Origin: Actinomycetota bacterium
GTDB lineage: Bacteria > Actinomycetota > Geothermincolia > Fen-727 > Anoxymicrobiaceae
Length of the DNA stretch: 9,485 nucleotides
Direction of reading: 5' to 3'
Assembly: GCA_003154635.1 (NCBI GenBank)
Contig: PMDX01000090.1
Span: forward strand, 11,262-20,746
The position numbers and the translations under genes were made by a program. This document shows, piece after piece, positions 6,596 to 9,485 of the stretch; position 1 is the stretch's first letter, and every line of letters begins with the position of its first letter. The notes under the pieces were generated by a model. That model was not told the DNA's origin. It ran no database searches and was given only the letters and a program-made list of their open reading frames with translations.

Positions 6596-7888
6596 ATGAA
6601 ACCGCAAGACATAACTACCGCGATCAAGAAGCGCTGGTGGATCGTCGTCGCGCTGACCCTCGTGGCCGCGCTCGCGGCGACCCTCGCGGCGCACTTCAAG
6701 CAGCCGGTCTACAAGGTCGAGGTAATGGTTGCCGCCGTGGCGCCGGTGAACGCGTCCACGGGCGCTGTGGACGCGACAGTCCAGCTCGCTTACCAGATGC
6801 AGATGGCAAGCATCGCCGATGCCGCCGAGAGCCTCGATATCGCCAACGGGGTCAAGAAGCGCATCAAGATCGATGTCCCGGCGGAAGATCTCGTGGCGAA
6901 GGTCTCGACCACCGCCGTAGCCAACTCCGCCGAGTTCAAGCTGACCGTGAGCGACGAGAGCCCGACAAGGGTCGCCGAGCTCGCCAACGCCTGGGCCGAC
7001 GAGACCGCCTACCAGCTTTCCAAAAACAAGATCCTGCTCGGTGGCAGCCTGACGGTGGCAACCAGGGCCATCCCTCCGAGCAAGCCGACCCAGCCGAAGC
7101 CGATGGTATACCTGGGGCTCGGCGTCTTCCTCGGCCTGTTGTTTGGATTCACCATCGTGCTGGGCTGGGAGTACTTCGACCCCCATTTCCGGAGCGAGGA
7201 TGAGACCGAAGAGATGCTCGGCATCCCGGTGCTCGGCGTGCTCCCCAAGAAATCCCCCGCTGACGTGGTCAACAAAGAGTTGTACTCCGGGCTTCGCGCG
7301 GGCATTATGTTCTCCCGTGACGGCCAGGAAACGAGCTCCGTGGCCGTTGCGGCCGCGATGCCCGGCGGCGAAGAGCAGAATATCGCTATCAACCTCGCAA
7401 AGAGCATCGCCGGAGCCGGTGGCAAGACCCTGCTCGCCGATTGCGACATGCGTTCGCGCTCCGCTTCCGAGCTGATGGGAGCGGGCAAGCTGGCCGGTCT
7501 CGCGGAAGTCTTGGAGAAGGGCGAGCAGATAAAAGACAAGGTGGCACCCACCAGCGTGCCCAATCTCTACCTGCTTCCCGCGGGCAAACCTTCCGCGAGC
7601 CCATCCGACCTCCTGTCACTGCCGCGGTTCACCGAGGTTTTGAAAGCGCTGGAGCGCAGCTTCAAGTGGGTGGTGCTCAGCGTTCCTCCGTTGACCTCGG
7701 CGGTTGACGCCGCCCTCGTGGTATCAAAGGCGCAATCATCGCTCGTGGTCATCGACACCGAGACCTGCACGCGCAATGCCGTCCTCGACGCCCTCCAGAA
7801 CCTGCGACGGCTCGAGCTCGAGCCGACCGGGGTCGTTTTGACGAACGTCAAGAGGAAACGGCGGGGACGCAAACTCGAGAACGTGTGA
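6596..7888 (+). CDS. Wzz/BY-kinase-type polysaccharide chain-length protein with degenerate ATPase motifs
   Basis: This 430-residue protein has the layout of polysaccharide co-polymerases that set chain length in Wzx/Wzy-dependent export. A short cytoplasmic start precedes membrane helix 1 (about 14-32), then an outward-facing domain (33-168) ending in the proline-rich IPPSKPTQPKP (159-169), then helix 2 (about 171-190). A cytoplasmic ParA/MinD-like domain (about 205-418) completes it. That domain keeps a Walker A'-like LLADCDMR (279-286). The place of Walker A reads AMPGGEEQN (254-262), without the GK[ST] core, and the Walker B position reads VVLSVPP (359-365), with Ser in place of the usual Asp. 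The C-terminus ends in KRKRRGRKLENV with no tyrosine cluster. It is therefore probably not an active tyrosine kinase but a structural or regulatory relative. The ATG is set by GAGGTGA five bases upstream. The flippase gene follows after 100 bases. Confidence 0.88.
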   Translation: MKPQDITTAIKKRWWIVVALTLVAALAATLAAHFKQPVYKVEVMVAAVAPVNASTGAVDATVQLAYQMQMASIADAAESLDIANGVKKRIKIDVPAEDLVAKVSTTAVANSAEFKLTVSDESPTRVAELANAWADETAYQLSKNKILLGGSLTVATRAIPPSKPTQPKPMVYLGLGVFLGLLFGFTIVLGWEYFDPHFRSEDETEEMLGIPVLGVLPKKSPADVVNKELYSGLRAGIMFSRDGQETSSVAVAAAMPGGEEQNIAINLAKSIAGAGGKTLLADCDMRSRSASELMGAGKLAGLAEVLEKGEQIKDKVAPTSVPNLYLLPAGKPSASPSDLLSLPRFTEVLKALERSFKWVVLSVPPLTSAVDAALVVSKAQSSLVVIDTETCTRNAVLDALQNLRRLELEPTGVVLTNVKRKRRGRKLENV

Positions 7889-7988
7889 TACCCACCGTGC
7901 AAAATCAACCTGGTAGTAATCGGCGCTGTGCGGCGGCGGGCGGCGGGCGGGCCACGCCGGACGATCTCTGGCCGGGCGGTTCCCCCTG
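7889..7988 (+). promoter_or_regulatory. G-rich gap between the Wzz-like gene and the flippase gene
   Basis: No T-tract terminator is present, so the two genes are probably co-transcribed. Bases 7932-7951 contain six G-runs (two or three G each) separated by single C residues, a strong candidate for a compact quadruplex in the RNA or the non-template DNA. No canonical ribosome site precedes the flippase ATG; the bases just before it read GGTTCCCCCTG. Confidence 0.4.
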
Positions 7989-9485
7989 ATGGAAAGAGTC
8001 GGACAGGTCACCAAGAGCGCTTCCGCGCTGGTCATCGCCAAGCTGGTCACGTCGGCCCTGTTCTTCGTGCTGGCCATCGTGGTGAACAGAGAGCTGGGAC
8101 CGGCCAAAGCCGGCATCTACGTCTACGCGATGACCCTCTACGCGATATTCCAGGTCATCCCCGACTTCGGTCTCGGCAACATCTGCATCCGCGATGTCTC
8201 GCCCGAACCCCGCAAGATACGGAAGTATCTCAAGAACATCATCTCGATACGCATCCTGCTGGGCGTGCTCTCGTTCGTGCTGCTCATGCTTACGGATATC
8301 ATCACCACCGCCGTGCAGCATTCCGGCCCGCTCTCCACTCAGAGGTTCTGGGTGGTGTTCGTCGTGGCATTCTCGCTCCTTCTCGAGCAGCCGTTCTCCA
8401 ACTCGCTCTCCGAGGCTTTCATCTCGCTCGAGAGGCAGGTCGTGGTCGCGTACGTGTACACGATCATGGGTTTCATCAGGGTGGCCCTGTCTCTGCTGGT
8501 CATCCTTTCCGGTGCAAGCAACGCACTCGTGCTGCTGATGGCGATGTACGTGCTCACCATCGGGTACTCGATAGCACACTTCTACGTCGTCTACAGGCGG
8601 ACGATAAAGCGCATGGGCCTGGCCGGTGCGGCCGTACCGGTGGCGGAGAAGGTTCAACTTGATGCTGTCCAGAAAGAGCCGGACATCTCTCTCCAGGTGG
8701 ACGCCGCCGTGCAGGAACTGGGTCTCGCGGTGGGGCCCGAGGCCGGTGCAGGCGCCGCTAACGAGCTCGTCGGTCTGATCGAGATGGCCGGGGCTCTTAA
8801 GCCCGGCGAAGGCCCCGGAGCCGCGGGCGAGGGAGAACCCGAGATCGACTTCGACCTGTGGCGCTACCTGCTCAAGGCGGCATGGCCGCTTGCAATCGCC
8901 GCTGCGGGGATCGTTGTGTACGCCGGCATGGACGTGCCGCTGCTCTCGTGGATCCTCGGGGGCACCAAAGGCGACACCGCTGTCGGGCTCTTCAACGCCG
9001 GGGCGATGTACGCGAAGGCTTTCGCATTCCTGACGATCGCGGTGACCATGGCTACCATGCCTGCGATCTCGATTGTCGGGAAATCGCATCCCGAGAGGCT
9101 GGGAGAGATCTGGGAGCGCTTCCTGCGGTACGCGCTGCTCATCGTCCTGCCGATCGCCGTTATTGTTCCGATTATCGCCCGCCCGGTCCTCCTCCTTCAG
9201 AAGCACGACTACATCCAGGTATGGAGCGTCGTCTGGATCACCATGGCCGCGATCAACTTCACCATGATGACCGCTATCAGCTACCCGTTCTTCATAGTGT
9301 TGAACAAGCAGCAGAGGGTCGTACAGGTTGTAGGTGTGGGATTGGTTTTGAGGGCGATACTCGATATCATCCTGATATCGACTTGGGGATACAAGGGAGC
9401 GGCGGTCACGATGCTGGTCTCAGAGATACTGGCGTTTGCGATCATTTACTTCCTGCTTTCGCGGATAACGGCGCACCGGTTCAAG
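7989..9485 (+). CDS. MOP-superfamily polysaccharide flippase (Wzx-like), 3' end cut by window edge
   Basis: Translation from the ATG at 7989 stays open to the last base, giving 499 residues without a stop. An upstream in-frame stop lies at 7917-7919, with no earlier ATG, GTG or TTG between. The N-terminus (VTKSASALVIAKLVTSALFF, 7-26) and the RELGPAKAGIY stretch (34-44) fit oligosaccharide flippases, which move lipid-linked repeat units across the inner membrane. About twelve hydrophobic segments are visible: six in about 10-201 and six in about 292-490, as expected of a two-lobed MOP transporter. Between the lobes lies an unusual hydrophilic Ala/Gly/Glu-rich stretch (about 208-287). Since the twelfth helix is present, only a short C-terminal tail is probably missing. 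The start lacks a recognisable ribosome site, so expression may depend on coupling or on the G-rich leader. Sequence type is clear; the specific substrate is unknown. Confidence 0.88.
   Translation, partial: MERVGQVTKSASALVIAKLVTSALFFVLAIVVNRELGPAKAGIYVYAMTLYAIFQVIPDFGLGNICIRDVSPEPRKIRKYLKNIISIRILLGVLSFVLLMLTDIITTAVQHSGPLSTQRFWVVFVVAFSLLLEQPFSNSLSEAFISLERQVVVAYVYTIMGFIRVALSLLVILSGASNALVLLMAMYVLTIGYSIAHFYVVYRRTIKRMGLAGAAVPVAEKVQLDAVQKEPDISLQVDAAVQELGLAVGPEAGAGAANELVGLIEMAGALKPGEGPGAAGEGEPEIDFDLWRYLLKAAWPLAIAAAGIVVYAGMDVPLLSWILGGTKGDTAVGLFNAGAMYAKAFAFLTIAVTMATMPAISIVGKSHPERLGEIWERFLRYALLIVLPIAVIVPIIARPVLLLQKHDYIQVWSVVWITMAAINFTMMTAISYPFFIVLNKQQRVVQVVGVGLVLRAILDIILISTWGYKGAAVTMLVSEILAFAIIYFLLSRITAHRFK
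8610..8849 (+). other. Region encoding the hydrophilic inter-lobe insert of the flippase
   Basis: Flippase residues about 208-287 are encoded here. The segment has almost no membrane character and is rich in Ala, Gly, Glu and Pro, with an acidic end (GEGEPEIDFD) just before helix 7. It keeps the reading frame and the codon style of its surroundings, so it looks like a true linker rather than an insertion artefact. Typical flippases join the lobes with a much shorter loop. Confidence 0.6.

Noticed and set aside
6209..7186. A 325-codon minus-strand open frame across the methyltransferase end and the Wzz-like gene
   Set aside because: It covers two plus-strand genes and their promoter, with no recognisable motifs; a shadow frame.
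7905..9206. A 433-codon open frame on the minus strand, antisense to the flippase
   Set aside because: Its translation is a low-complexity Asp/Arg/His/Glu-rich sequence typical of an antisense shadow of a hydrophobic membrane protein; the plus-strand flippase explains the region.

Overview
The window is a GC-rich stretch of bacterial chromosome holding a surface or storage carbohydrate locus. It has two divergent gene blocks that meet at an intergenic region near 5474-5670. Use of AGG and ATA codons together with GC-rich third positions would suit a deep-branching Actinobacteria-, Chloroflexota- or Firmicutes-like lineage. That placement is a guess, because there is no rRNA or other marker gene. 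No tRNA, rRNA, CRISPR array, insertion sequence, integrase or attachment site was seen.

Minus-strand block (right to left). It begins with a glycosyltransferase of the GT4/GT-B type carrying a second, C-terminal (alpha/alpha)6-toroid-like domain (3218-5473, possibly from 5521). After 124 bases comes a GH94-type glycoside phosphorylase, related to cellobiose/chitobiose phosphorylases (718-3093, GTG start). After 144 bases comes a small zinc-ribbon membrane protein (49-573). The first two genes plausibly make and phosphorolyse a related glycan or oligosaccharide; this is inferred from family and adjacency only.

Plus-strand block (left to right). It begins with a class I SAM-dependent methyltransferase with an N-terminal cysteine cluster (5671-6423). 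A promoter with a perfect extended -10 box and a structured leader (6481-6595) then precedes a Wzz-like chain-length/BY-kinase-type protein whose ATP-binding motifs are degenerate (6596-7888). After a very G-rich 100-base leader, a MOP-superfamily polysaccharide flippase (Wzx-like) starts at 7989 and runs off the right edge without a stop. A Wzz-like regulator next to a flippase is the typical core of a Wzx/Wzy-dependent polysaccharide cluster, which probably continues to the right.

Points most worth a second look: the GH94 and GT4-toroid pairing; the pseudo-kinase form of the Wzz/BY-kinase protein; the roughly 80-residue hydrophilic insert between the two halves of the flippase; the leader that appears able to hide the ribosome-binding site of the Wzz-like gene; and the overlapping palindromes in the divergent intergenic region. 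No clearly unprecedented system was recognised.
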